NCBI GenBank assembly: GCA_963674575.2
Contig: CAXXQT010000003.1
Span: 124,001-188,000 of the forward strand
Length of the DNA: 64,000 nt
Reading direction: 5' to 3'
Source: JAAYAY01 sp963674575
GTDB taxonomy: Bacteria > Planctomycetota > Planctomycetia > Pirellulales > Thermoguttaceae
This document shows positions 43,176-51,188 of the stretch, one piece after another. Under the pieces are notes generated by a model. The model saw only the letters and a list, made by a program, of their open reading frames with translations, was not told the origin of the DNA and made no database searches. Position 1 is the stretch's first letter; every line of letters starts with the position of its first letter. The position numbers and the translations under genes were made by a program.

Positions 43176-44303
43176 CTAGAAGAGGGCCACGGAACTGCCG
43201 ACACTGAATCGGAAGAAGGTCTTCAGGGTTTCGAAGGCGACGGTGACGGGCGTCTCGACCACGCTGATCACGTCGTTCTCCTGGATGCGGATATTCCCGC
43301 GATTCTTCCGCACTTCACGAATGCTCGCGGTGATCGTGATCGGCTCGCCGCCGTCCGCGGGACGTCGGGTGATGACCACGCTGTCGGCAAACTGCAACTT
43401 GGTGCCCCCGGCGAGGGCCAGGGCACTGAGCAGATAGAGGTCCTCATTGGGCGGCATCTCGACTTCCCCGGGAGTGTTGACGAGGCCCTCGAACTGGATC
43501 TTGCGCTCCGGGCGCCGCTTCACGTGGACCACGTCGCCGTCGTCCAGGTAATAGCCTCCGTCGCCTTTCTGGCTTGCGCTGACCAGGTCAACTTCGATGG
43601 TCTCGGCCTGCTCCCCAAGCCCCTCTTCGTAGGTGGCCAGTTGCACCGCGTTGGGCCCGCCTGCCGTGCGCAGGGGATTTCCGCGAAGTGCGTCCGGCGT
43701 CCTCGCCGCCAAGGCGGGCCGGCGAATCGTCACATCGGGGCTGGCGTCTTCCGTGATATCGCCCGCGGCGAGGAGTGCGGCCAGAAGCGTGCTGTTTCCG
43801 CGGGCGAGTTCTACGATTCCCGGCTCCATGACCGCGCCGCTCACGTAGACTTTGTTCGTCTTCTGTTCTTTCATTTCGACGGAGACGTGGGGTGTGCGGA
43901 AAACATCCCGCTTGCGGGCCGCGTCGCAAATTGCCTCGGAGGCCTCGTCGGGCGTCATTCCCTCAATCTTAACCTGGCCGATCAAGGGAACGTCGGCCAT
44001 ACCGTTGGGCGCCACGTTGACCAGGGCCGGTTCCAGATCACTGTCACCGTATCCCGAGAAGATCTCGATACTCAGCAGATCGCCGACCCCGATCTGGTTG
44101 CTGCGAACGGAATAGGACGTCAATCGTGACAGGTCGGCCCGGTTGAGCCGATCGATTGGCGCGGCTGCGAATTGTGGCGGCAGTTCTGTCGCTCGATAGG
44201 TGGTCGTCGCGCACCCACCTGCGCTGACTGCAGCCAGCAACGCCACCATGACCCCCGCGACACACCGCCGAACCGGCAGCGCCCGATGCGATATCGTCGT
44301 CAT
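43176..44303 (-). CDS. Wza-type polysaccharide export lipoprotein
   Basis: About 375 residues. The signal ends with a lipobox-like VSAGGC, placing the protein in the outer membrane. The Poly_export domain shows IGVGDLLSIEIFSG and VAPNGMADVPLIGQVKIEGMTPDEASEAI split around conserved glycine turns. One or two SLBB-type domains follow (VYVSGAVMEPGIVEL, FEGLVNTPGEVEMP). It forms the export pore for the glycan. ATG at 44303 is chosen over GTG at 44348. It is 52 nt upstream of the Wzc-type kinase gene. Confidence 0.9.
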   Translation of the reverse strand: MTTISHRALPVRRCVAGVMVALLAAVSAGGCATTTYRATELPPQFAAAPIDRLNRADLSRLTSYSVRSNQIGVGDLLSIEIFSGYGDSDLEPALVNVAPNGMADVPLIGQVKIEGMTPDEASEAICDAARKRDVFRTPHVSVEMKEQKTNKVYVSGAVMEPGIVELARGNSTLLAALLAAGDITEDASPDVTIRRPALAARTPDALRGNPLRTAGGPNAVQLATYEEGLGEQAETIEVDLVSASQKGDGGYYLDDGDVVHVKRRPERKIQFEGLVNTPGEVEMPPNEDLYLLSALALAGGTKLQFADSVVITRRPADGGEPITITASIREVRKNRGNIRIQENDVISVVETPVTVAFETLKTFFRFSVGSSVALF

Positions 44304-44533
44304 GCAACGAACCTGTTGTTTCTGGAAGAGATTGCTTGCGCACGGCACTTGTTGGTGGCATCTTCACGACGAACGTGGATCGGCGGCCGCAATCCGCCCG
44401 ATGCGTTCCAAGTGCGTTGACGCAAGAGAGTTATCCCGCATACGTCATTTTCGAGGGGCTCTAATAGCAGGAAAACCCCTTGGGAGTCAACCGCAGTTCG
44501 CAATCGAAAACCGTGAAGGGGCGACCGGGGCTC

Positions 44534-45157
44534 TCACGGACTTGCGGGGACGCGATTCGACTGCTGGCTGTTGTGGTAGATGATCGGGGCGGCCACGGCG
44601 CCCACGACGACGCCTGCGACGAGAGCGGCCTCGGAAAAAGATACGGCCGGCACCGGGCCCTGGGCTCGAACGGTCTCCTGGCCGAGCACGACCTGGGCCA
44701 GTGAACTGGCTTTGGGGGGCGCGGCGGTCGTGGTCCAGGCTCGGATCGCACGGCTGGTTGTTCCTTGGGGGCCGGCCACGGCGATTACGTAGCTGCCGCC
44801 TCGGAGTCCGGAGATGGCGAAGCGCCCCTGGGCATCGGAGCGAGCTTCTGCGATTGCCTTCCCGCCTTGGATCAGTACGACCCGAGTGCCGGCCGTTGCT
44901 GTGGCGGTCTTGAGTTTGGTCCCTGACGGGGGCGAGAGAACGGCGCCGCGCAAGACCCCGCCGTGATGAAGGGCTACGTCGGAAACGACCGCGGCTCGTG
45001 GGCGAGGGGAGGGCTGGTTTCCGCGGGGGGCTCGATCTGCGGAGACGGCTTGTGGAGTCAAGCTCGACCAGATTGCCAGAAGGACTACGGCCTGTTTAAG
45101 GCGGAGTCCTTGGCGGTCTCGCAGGGAGCAGTCGGGTTTTGCTGAGTGGCCCCCCAT
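44534..45157 (-). CDS. Tandem envelope paralog 1: signal peptide, beta-sandwich, C-terminal helix, PASP end
   Basis: About 207 residues. The ATG at 45157 has AGGAG seven bases upstream. The signal is followed by a CarboxypepD_reg-like beta-sandwich: DVALHHGGVLRGAV, then SDAQGRFAISGLRGGSYVIAV, then RAWTTTAAPP. A single C-terminal helix (LVAGVVVGAVAAPIIYHN) leads to a tail ending PASP. It lies directly upstream of the Wza-type gene and is the last of four paralogs. The N-terminal region before the helix of the signal is longer than in the others. Likely anchored in an envelope membrane with the sandwich in the periplasm (inference). Confidence 0.75.
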   Translation of the reverse strand: MGGHSAKPDCSLRDRQGLRLKQAVVLLAIWSSLTPQAVSADRAPRGNQPSPRPRAAVVSDVALHHGGVLRGAVLSPPSGTKLKTATATAGTRVVLIQGGKAIAEARSDAQGRFAISGLRGGSYVIAVAGPQGTTSRAIRAWTTTAAPPKASSLAQVVLGQETVRAQGPVPAVSFSEAALVAGVVVGAVAAPIIYHNSQQSNRVPASP

Positions 45158-45218
45158 AACATTCTCCTGTCCAAGGCACGCGAGGCGGCAGCGCACCGAT
45201 TGTGCCGCCTCTCATTCG

Positions 45219-45755
45219 TCACGGGCTGGCCGCGGACGAGTCTCCGTGGCTGCTGGCCACGATGGGGATGGTGATGAGTGCGGCCACGAGGCCTGCGATG
45301 ATTACGGCGTCGGAGGCAAAAAAGTCCTCGAGGGGCATTTGCCCTCGGACGACCCCGTCGCCGGTGATCATCAGGGCGACGGGCTTTGCGTTGGGTGGCG
45401 CCTTCTTGTCGGACCAGGCACGGACGAATCGCCCCTGGCCTCCGGACTGCAGCATGTAGACGCCGCTTCGGAGTCCCGTGACGCGAAAGCGTCCCAGTTG
45501 GTCGGTCTGGACGCGACCAACCTCGCGTTTCTGTTGGACGAGGACGACCTTTGCTGCCGGCTGGGGCGCCCCGTGTATGTCCACGACAACCCCTTGCAGG
45601 GTGCCCTGAGCATCCAGGGATACGTCGGTGACTTCAAGGGACGGTTGCCGAGAGGGCTTGTCCGTATCTGCCCCTTGGGCCATGGGGGCCGGCAGGGCCA
45701 TGCCCAGGCAAACGGCCAGGGTCACGGGGAGTTTTATGGCTCGGAAGGCTTTCAT
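45219..45755 (-). CDS. Tandem envelope paralog 2: signal peptide, beta-sandwich, C-terminal helix, AASP end
   Basis: A 178-residue protein with the shared plan: signal peptide, DVSLDAQGTLQGVVVDIHG, TDQLGRFRVTGLRSGVYML, RAWSDKKAPPNAK, ITGDGVVRGQM, then a membrane helix (VIIAGLVAALITIPIVASS) and a tail ending AASP. The CarboxypepD_reg-like repeat is complete but I see no catalytic residues, so it is structural rather than enzymatic. AGGTGG sits five bases before the ATG. Spacing to paralog 1 is 61 nt. Confidence 0.75.
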   Translation of the reverse strand: MKAFRAIKLPVTLAVCLGMALPAPMAQGADTDKPSRQPSLEVTDVSLDAQGTLQGVVVDIHGAPQPAAKVVLVQQKREVGRVQTDQLGRFRVTGLRSGVYMLQSGGQGRFVRAWSDKKAPPNAKPVALMITGDGVVRGQMPLEDFFASDAVIIAGLVAALITIPIVASSHGDSSAASP

Positions 45756-45811
45756 CCATCCACCTCATAGACGCAAAGACTACCGCAAGAAGCAGTGATT
45801 GTTTTCTCGAT

Positions 45812-46342
45812 TCAAGGGCTGGCCGGGTCGTCGTCGTCGGCATTGTGGATTGCGACGGGAATCGCCACCGCGGCTGCGACAACGCCGGCGATCACCCAGG
45901 GGTTCGTGGCGACCTTCTTGAATCCGCTCCAGGATTGGCCGAGGGCTTGGGATTGCCCCGCAACCAGGAGAACGTTGTCTCGTGCGGCCGGTGGTGCAGC
46001 CTTGGCGGTCCAGACGCGGACGGCAGACTGGGTTTGGCCTGTGGTGAGGGTCAGCACGCCGCCTTTGAGGCCGCGGATTTGAAAGCGTCCGTCCTTGCCG
46101 GTGACTGTCGAGGCAAGCTGGCGAGAGCCCGAGGAGACGGCCACGTGGAGTCCTGGTGTGCCCACTCCCTGGGGTGAGAGGACCTGGCCCTGGAGAGTCC
46201 CGTCAGGGGTCAGGGCGATATCGCTCATTGCGGGGCGTGGCGGCGCAGGACGCTCTGCCGCGGACAAGGCGGGGATGGGCATTGCCATTCCCATTACTGC
46301 CAGCCAAGCCAAGCCGATTCCCAGTGTTTTGCTGCGACCCAT
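45812..46342 (-). CDS. Tandem envelope paralog 3: signal peptide, beta-sandwich, C-terminal helix, PASP end
   Basis: About 176 residues. ATG at 46342 has GGAGG nine bases upstream and is preferred to ATG at 46363. Plan as in the other paralogs: DIALTPDGTLQGQVLSPQG, TGKDGRFQIRGLKGGVLTL, RVWTAKAAPP, then VIAGVVAAAVAIPVAIHN and the tail ADDDDPASP. The poly-Asp before PASP makes the tail strongly acidic. It probably starts the transcript that continues through paralogs 2 and 1, although no promoter is obvious in the 551-nt gap upstream. Confidence 0.75.
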   Translation of the reverse strand: MGRSKTLGIGLAWLAVMGMAMPIPALSAAERPAPPRPAMSDIALTPDGTLQGQVLSPQGVGTPGLHVAVSSGSRQLASTVTGKDGRFQIRGLKGGVLTLTTGQTQSAVRVWTAKAAPPAARDNVLLVAGQSQALGQSWSGFKKVATNPWVIAGVVAAAVAIPVAIHNADDDDPASP

Positions 46343-46541
46343 TCTCGGTAGCCTCCATCGCATTTCGGGTAGAAGATCACTCGGTCGTGCGTTGCGCTCG
46401 CGACCGCTTCAACTCACCTTTCGGCGCAGAATTCCATCTGCGAAGCGGGATGCTACAGAAATCGCTGGTGTTGCGAAACCCCAATTGTGTGTTTGCGTGG
46501 CGTGTTCAAGAAAACAGGGAACTCAAAGTGAGAGCGAATGA

Positions 46542-46724
46542 GGGCGGAGGCAAGGCTGGAGACCGAAGGCCTAAGGCTGAAGGGCTGTAAGGCAAGGGCT
46601 TTCGGTACATCAAATCGCAATCGACCTCGCATCGGAAACCTCGGGTCTACCGTCTTCAGTTTCCAGTCCAGGTGCAGCGTTTCAGGGGGGGCAGCTCTCG
46701 AGGATCTCGTCCTTTTCCGCTTGG
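46542..46724 (+). repeat. CTTCAG-rich palindromic repeat, long copy
   Basis: Runs from GGCGGAGGCAAGGCTGGAGA through ATCGACCTCGCATCGGAAAC to GTCTTCAGTTTCCAG. Homology to the copy at 53036 continues past that point as GCAGCGTTTCAG, then CTCTCGA, then TCCTTTTC. The ends are imperfect inverses. Confidence 0.6.
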
Positions 46725-46790
46725 GTAAGGGAGGGGGGCTGTTGGGCATCCGTGTCGGCATTGGGTGTGGGCTGCCTCGTCGAGTGCGCC

Positions 46791-46864
46791 AAGAAAAGAA
46801 AAAGGGCTCCGCAGGCGGAGACGTGGCAAGGCGTGTTGCCTTATTGTCTCGGCCTGCGGAGCCC
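46791..46864 (-). terminator. Intrinsic terminator after paralog 4
   Basis: On the minus strand a perfect 13-bp GC-rich stem, GGGCTCCGCAGGC with GCCTGCGGAGCCC (46852-46864 and 46804-46816), encloses a second hairpin (AAGGC-AACAC-GCCTT). It is followed by TTTTTCTTTTCTT. It begins 30 nt past the stop of paralog 4. Confidence 0.85.
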
Positions 46865-46893
46865 GCGATTGGCTCGTTTGCTGCTGGTGCCTG

Positions 46894-47463
46894 TTACGGG
46901 CTGGCAGGCGTGCTTCCGTTGTCGGCGTTGTGGATTCCGACGGGAATGGCGACGGCTGTGGCGACGATTCCCGAGACAACCCACGGGTTGGCGAGGAGGA
47001 ATTTCGCCCGGCCCACTCCCGGACGGCAGCACTGTTGGTATTCGTAGCAGTAGCCGTTGGCGCACTGCCCGCGAACAACCGTGTCGCCCATGATCAGTTG
47101 GGCCTTCGCGCTGGTGCCCTTCGGTTCGGTTCCGGGCGCCCATAGTCGATAGACGCTCGCGTTGTTGGCGGTTGCCAGTTGGTAGACGCCGCCGCGAACG
47201 CCTCGGAACGCGAAATTCCCCTGGGAGTCGGTTGTGGCTGTTCCGAGCAATCGCTGCTCGAGCAACAGGTTCACGTTCATTCCTGCCTTGGGGACACCCT
47301 GGGCGTCAATCAGTTGGCCCATCAGGTCTCCGGCTCCCACCAAGGCGACATCATGTACGACGGGGTTTGCGGCCGGCGAGGCTGCCAAGGCAACACCTGA
47401 TAGGCATACCCCCAATGCCGCCAGACCCATTACCATCCCTCTGAAAATTCCGGCAGACTTCAT
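46894..47463 (-). CDS. Tandem envelope paralog 4: signal peptide, beta-sandwich, Cys-rich insert, C-terminal helix, PASP end
   Basis: A 189-residue protein. Shared plan: signal, DVALVGAGDLMGQLIDAQG, TDSQGNFAFRGVRGGVYQL, RLWAPGTEP, IMGDTVVRGQ, then VVSGIVATAVAIPVGIHN and a tail ending PASP. Unlike the others it has an insert with four Cys and several Tyr (CANGYCYEYQQCC) between sandwich and helix, possibly disulfide-bonded. It ends in its own strong terminator, so it is transcribed apart from paralogs 3 to 1. Confidence 0.75.
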   Translation of the reverse strand: MKSAGIFRGMVMGLAALGVCLSGVALAASPAANPVVHDVALVGAGDLMGQLIDAQGVPKAGMNVNLLLEQRLLGTATTDSQGNFAFRGVRGGVYQLATANNASVYRLWAPGTEPKGTSAKAQLIMGDTVVRGQCANGYCYEYQQCCRPGVGRAKFLLANPWVVSGIVATAVAIPVGIHNADNGSTPASP

Positions 47464-47689
47464 TGCATTTCCGTCCTAAATGAGTCGAGTAGCGTCGTTC
47501 GGTTTCGTGGCCGACCATTCTCGGCGAACGCCGTCCTCATCCCTGGACGCTCACGTGAATGGTGAAGCGTTGTAAGTATCGTCTCGATCCGGACGACCAC
47601 TACAGGAAACACAATTGTTTTTGGCGGATTTTTCGTTGGAACCGGTGGAAATCTCGCAGGTTTCCTGTTTTGCCGCCGCCGTTACGTGG

Positions 47690-48505
47690 CTACTGGCGTT
47701 TGGGGGTCCAGTTTCGAAAATGTGCCAGGTACTCTTGCTCGGGCTTGGGAATCCGGCTGGCGAGCCTTTCGCCCAGGCTGCCGGGGGGGACGCCAGCAGC
47801 GATGTCGCGGAGATAACGTACGAGTTCGGCGTGTCCCTCGGGTGAGCCGTAGAGCATGAAGTGGACCCAGGCCCAGGAGTCGCGGTACTCGGCGGCTCCC
47901 ATGTCTGCCACATTGCCCTTGCTTTCCAGCTTGGCGACGGAAGTCCGAAGGCCGAAGCGGGCATTCCAGCGAATTTTGGACAGGTGGGGGTTGCCGTAGG
48001 CGCGGTCGTTCGGCGGGACCTCGAAGAATTCCGCGAGGCCTTCGTCAAGCCAGAGGGGTACCATGGGCAGCACGGCGTGAAGCAGGGCGTGGGTGCATTC
48101 GTGTCGGAGGTCTATGGGGAGTTCTTTGCTCTTGAATGCCAGGACGATACCGGGGCCTCCCCGTTTGATGTAGAGAGCGCGGCGGTAGGGGACATCAGGG
48201 AAGAACGCCTTGAGGTAGCGCCGGTAGGCGCCTTCGCTTTGGAACAGGTAGAGTTCGATGTATTCCTCGGTCGGCGGTACGCCAAGGACTCGCACGAGGT
48301 CTTCCTGTAGCTGCGCCAGGTCCTGGAGGAGGGGCTCGTGGCCCTGTAAAGGGAAGTTGGCGCGGCAGATGAACGGCCCGGAGGCGCGGACGTCGGCCCA
48401 TCCTTCCGCGGCCTGGGACTGGCATGCTGCAAGTCCGGCAAGAATCGCGAGTGCAGTGAGTCGGCGCCAGGGGACGGTGTGGGGCGGGGGGCTCGTGGCC
48501 GTCAT
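47690..48505 (-). CDS. HExxH metallopeptidase-like lipoprotein (gluzincin type)
   Basis: About 271 residues. The lipoprotein-like signal ends in LAGLAAC (Cys28). The zinc motif is His135-Glu136-Cys-Thr-His139 (RHECTHALLH), followed 15 residues later by WLDEGLAEFFE with Glu155 and Glu159. This is typical of gluzincin peptidases of the MA/DUF1570 type. It is probably an envelope protease. Its ATG shares the A of the upstream stop (TAATG at 48503-48507), so it is translationally coupled to the CpsB-type gene. That is unusual company for a peptidase and hints at regulated surface processing. Confidence 0.8.
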   Translation of the reverse strand: MTATSPPPHTVPWRRLTALAILAGLAACQSQAAEGWADVRASGPFICRANFPLQGHEPLLQDLAQLQEDLVRVLGVPPTEEYIELYLFQSEGAYRRYLKAFFPDVPYRRALYIKRGGPGIVLAFKSKELPIDLRHECTHALLHAVLPMVPLWLDEGLAEFFEVPPNDRAYGNPHLSKIRWNARFGLRTSVAKLESKGNVADMGAAEYRDSWAWVHFMLYGSPEGHAELVRYLRDIAAGVPPGSLGERLASRIPKPEQEYLAHFRNWTPKRQ

Positions 48506-49302
48506 TAACTGGCCTTTCGCTGCCAGAACCAGCCAAAACTGCGAGTGGTTGTGCGTCGGCGTCCGGGGGCGACCTCGTGTCCTGTTGCTACGGCTGCCGG
48601 ATTGTGGCAACACAGTTCTTCCGCTCGTCGTTGTCCGACGAGTTCTGCCGCGCGGTGATAGGCTCGTGACATGATGGGGCGTCGGCGGTCCGTTCCGTGG
48701 GCGTCTGTTGCCAGGAAGTGGACAAAGCCCTCTTCCAGCATCCACGCGGAGAATTCCTGGATTTCCGGGCCAAAGGAGCCTGCGACGCTTCCGGCGGTGA
48801 CTTGCATGAGGCATCCCGCTTCCACCAGGCCAGGAACGACGTCGGGGTCTCGTAGGATGCCCTGGTTTCGTTCGGGGTGGGAGAGGATGCCGGCCATCCC
48901 TGCTGAGTGGAGTGCTCGGAGCAAGCCGTCCAGGGGCATATACAGCTCGTGGGGCAATTCCAGCAGGACGTGGCGCTGGTGATCGGCCAGGCTGACCACG
49001 TCGCGTGCCTGGAGTCGGCGAATCATGTCGGGTTCGATGCGAACGTCCGCTCCGGGAAGGACTCTTAGTGGAATATTGCGCTGCTTCAACTCCCGTTGAA
49101 GTCGCTCGGTGTAGGCTCGAATGGTGACTCCCTGATTTCGAGAGTAGTTGCCGAGTTGGTGGGGGGTGACCACGACGGTCTCGATTCCGTCGGCGACGGC
49201 CATTTGGGCCATGGCCAGGGAGACGCCGAGATTGACCGCGCCGTCATCCAGACCTGGCAGCATGTGGCAGTGTATGTCAACGAAGGGGAGAGAGCCGGCC
49301 AC
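48505..49302 (-). CDS. CpsB/YwqE-type PHP-domain tyrosine phosphatase
   Basis: A 265-residue protein of the PHP phosphoesterase fold. Metal-binding motifs match CpsB/CapC/YwqE: VDIHCHMLPGLDDG at residues 8-21, VVTPH, GADVRIE, SHPERN and TDAHG. These enzymes dephosphorylate Wzc-type BY-kinases, one of which lies at 40.8-43.1 kb. The start is GTG at 49302, with AGAGAGG upstream. The stop TAA overlaps the peptidase start. It is the first gene of the minus-strand exopolysaccharide region. Confidence 0.9.
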   Translation of the reverse strand: MAGSLPFVDIHCHMLPGLDDGAVNLGVSLAMAQMAVADGIETVVVTPHQLGNYSRNQGVTIRAYTERLQRELKQRNIPLRVLPGADVRIEPDMIRRLQARDVVSLADHQRHVLLELPHELYMPLDGLLRALHSAGMAGILSHPERNQGILRDPDVVPGLVEAGCLMQVTAGSVAGSFGPEIQEFSAWMLEEGFVHFLATDAHGTDRRRPIMSRAYHRAAELVGQRRAEELCCHNPAAVATGHEVAPGRRRTTTRSFGWFWQRKAS

Positions 49303-49434
49303 CGAAACCTCTCTTGGTTGGCTTGTGGGAAATCGGGGATCGCTGTTGTTTGGAGGGGCGTGTGATCTCGGGTCTTGGGCAATTGCCTCGCCTAGGTCCA
49401 GGGGCGAGGCGGATGGCTGCTCTTGTCGGGGCCG

Positions 49435-49689
49435 TTACGCGGCCGTCTTGCGCGGTGGGTTCTGTCGGTTCGGTCGGTTGCGGCTTGGCTGCGGTTCCCT
49501 GTGGCGAGTGACGCGCAGGACTGGGGGCACGACTTGCTTTCCGATCGTGAATACCCAGTGCACCATGAAGCGATGGTAGCAATGGGTGCATTTCATCGGA
49601 CGAAATGCCAGGCACCCCAGTGCCCATTCGTGCCATCCGTGAAATACGTGCAGATAAGCTTTGTCGGCCCAGCAGCGGGGACACTTCAT
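49435..49689 (-). CDS. Small double-CxxC zinc-ribbon protein
   Basis: An 84-residue protein with MKCPRCW at the N-terminus and MKCTHCYHRF about 30 residues later, a C4 zinc-ribbon layout, then a basic, Pro/Arg/Asn-rich tail. The spacing and the FRPMKCTHCYHRF block resemble a widespread group of small planctomycete zinc-ribbon proteins. GGAGGAG seven bases before the ATG at 49689 is one of the best ribosome sites in the window and fixes the start inside a longer open frame. Function unknown. Confidence 0.65.
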   Translation of the reverse strand: MKCPRCWADKAYLHVFHGWHEWALGCLAFRPMKCTHCYHRFMVHWVFTIGKQVVPPVLRVTRHREPQPSRNRPNRQNPPRKTAA

Positions 49690-50097
49690 TCGAATACTCC
49701 TCCGACCGTAGTCTGTGTCTTCTCGCGGCCCACCCTGTGGACGCGACAATAACAACACGGCCCTTCGTCCGCTTCCTGTCAGTGTCCAGGACTGTGGACG
49801 ATGTGACCCAGGTCCTTTCTTGGTTTGCCCCTTTTGCCTGCTTTGCCTTCGCCAAGTCGAACCCGTGGAATCAGTAGCGTTCCAGGCAGGCGTACGTGGG
49901 GCGAAGTGGCTGCGGATAGTACGGTGGAGGTCGGGAAGGGTCAACCCCATTTCAAAGCGGAGGACTGGCAGACCGGCCTCCCCCCTAACTGGAATTGACG
50001 CCGGGGAGGCATTCTTGGTAGCCTTCGCCGCCCCCGACAGTTCAGAAAACGATCGTCCGGGCAGGTGGCGATTCCTTCCAGTCGAATGAGACGGCCC
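49690..50097. other. Divergent intergenic region before the KASIII-like gene
   Basis: A 408-nt gap between the divergent zinc-ribbon and KASIII-like genes. The minus-strand frame is open through it but has no site or homology. I see no repeat or clear promoter. Confidence 0.5.
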
Positions 50098-51144
50098 ATG
50101 AAATACGGTGCCATTGGCCCTGTTGCGTCTTTCGTTCCCGAGACCATTGAGAGCAATGAGGATTTGGCGGCTCAAAATCCGGCCTGGGACATGGGGCTGA
50201 TCTTTGAGAAGACCGGGATTCGCGAGCGCCATATCGCCAGCCCCGAGCAATGCGTTTCCGATTTGGGGGTGAAGGCGGCCGAACGACTCTTCGCTCAGCA
50301 CGATATCCAGCCGGAATCGATTGATTACCTGCTTTTCTGTACCCAGACTCCCGACTATCCTCTGCCCACCACGGCCTGCCTTGTTCAGGATCGCCTGGGT
50401 TTGCGGACGTCGATCGGCGCGCTGGATTACAACCTGGGGTGCTCCGGGTATGTGTACGGGTTGTCGCTGGCCGACGGATTGATCCGGTCCGAGGTGGCTG
50501 AGCGGATCCTGCTCATCACTTCCGAGACGTATTCCAAGTACATCCATTCGTCGGATCGGTCGCTCCGCACGATTTTCGGCGACGGGGCCACGGCCACGTT
50601 GATCGAGGCTGCCGATTCGCCGTCGATTGGCCCCTTCGTGTTTGGGACGGACGGCAGCGGCGCCGACACGCTGATGGTCACTGACGGCGGTTCGCGCACT
50701 CCGGAAAGGGCGATGAAGCCGCGCAAGCGGAAGCGGTGGCCGAGTCGGCTCTATATGGACGGGCCGGAACTGCTTCAGTTTGCCTTGCGCGTGATTCCCC
50801 GGGCAGTCCAGGAAGTGCTAGCGAAGGCGGGGGCGGCACACAGCGATGTGGACTTCTACTTGATGCATCAAGCCACGCGTTACCTGCTTGACCACGTCCG
50901 CGACCGTATGGAACTGGACCCCGACGAGTTTCCCGTCGAACTGGCCGACTACGGAAACACGGTATCCTGCACGCTTCCTATTCTCATCGATACGATGCGA
51001 ACCGAGCGTCGGCTAATGCCGGGGCGGCAGAGTGTCATGGTGGGGTTTGGGGTTGGGCTCTCGTGGGGCGTCTGCCTGTGGCGGGAGACCTTCGGCCAGG
51101 CCGTTCGTCTACCGCTCCCCACGATTCAACGGCGCGCCGCGTGA
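50098..51144 (+). CDS. 3-oxoacyl-ACP synthase III (FabH)-like enzyme
   Basis: A 348-residue thiolase-fold enzyme. The KASIII triad is intact: Cys115 in YNLGCSGYVYG, His257 in LMHQATRY and Asn287 in ADYGNTVSCTLP. It condenses an acyl-CoA starter with malonyl-ACP, or acts in a specialised pathway. The ATG at 50098 matches the usual FabH N-terminus (MKYGAIG). ATG 50086 and GTG 50065 are alternatives without clear ribosome sites. No other fatty-acid gene is adjacent, so a dedicated lipid or secondary-metabolite role is possible. Confidence 0.85.
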   Translation: MKYGAIGPVASFVPETIESNEDLAAQNPAWDMGLIFEKTGIRERHIASPEQCVSDLGVKAAERLFAQHDIQPESIDYLLFCTQTPDYPLPTTACLVQDRLGLRTSIGALDYNLGCSGYVYGLSLADGLIRSEVAERILLITSETYSKYIHSSDRSLRTIFGDGATATLIEAADSPSIGPFVFGTDGSGADTLMVTDGGSRTPERAMKPRKRKRWPSRLYMDGPELLQFALRVIPRAVQEVLAKAGAAHSDVDFYLMHQATRYLLDHVRDRMELDPDEFPVELADYGNTVSCTLPILIDTMRTERRLMPGRQSVMVGFGVGLSWGVCLWRETFGQAVRLPLPTIQRRAA

Positions 51145-51188
51145 GACTCGCAATCAAGTTGGGGAGCCGGCGAGTTCTCCGCTTCTTG

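Larger units (their letters stand above)
46343..46893. other. Intergenic region between paralogs 3 and 4
   Basis: A 551-nt gap. It contains a plus-orientation copy of the CTTCAG-rich repeat (46542-46724) and the intrinsic terminator of paralog 4 (46791-46864). The remainder should include the promoter for paralogs 3 to 1. I could not pick one confidently. Confidence 0.55.

Noticed and set aside
44534..47463. ASP-tailed proteins as PEP-CTERM or LPXTG sortase substrates
   Set aside because: Those signals have the motif before the helix and a basic tail after it. Here the motif is the very C-terminus and the tail is neutral or acidic.
49690..50547. N-terminal extension of the zinc-ribbon gene
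   Set aside because: The frame is open but overlaps the 5' part of the KASIII-like gene antisense. The GGAGGAG site fixes the start at 49689.
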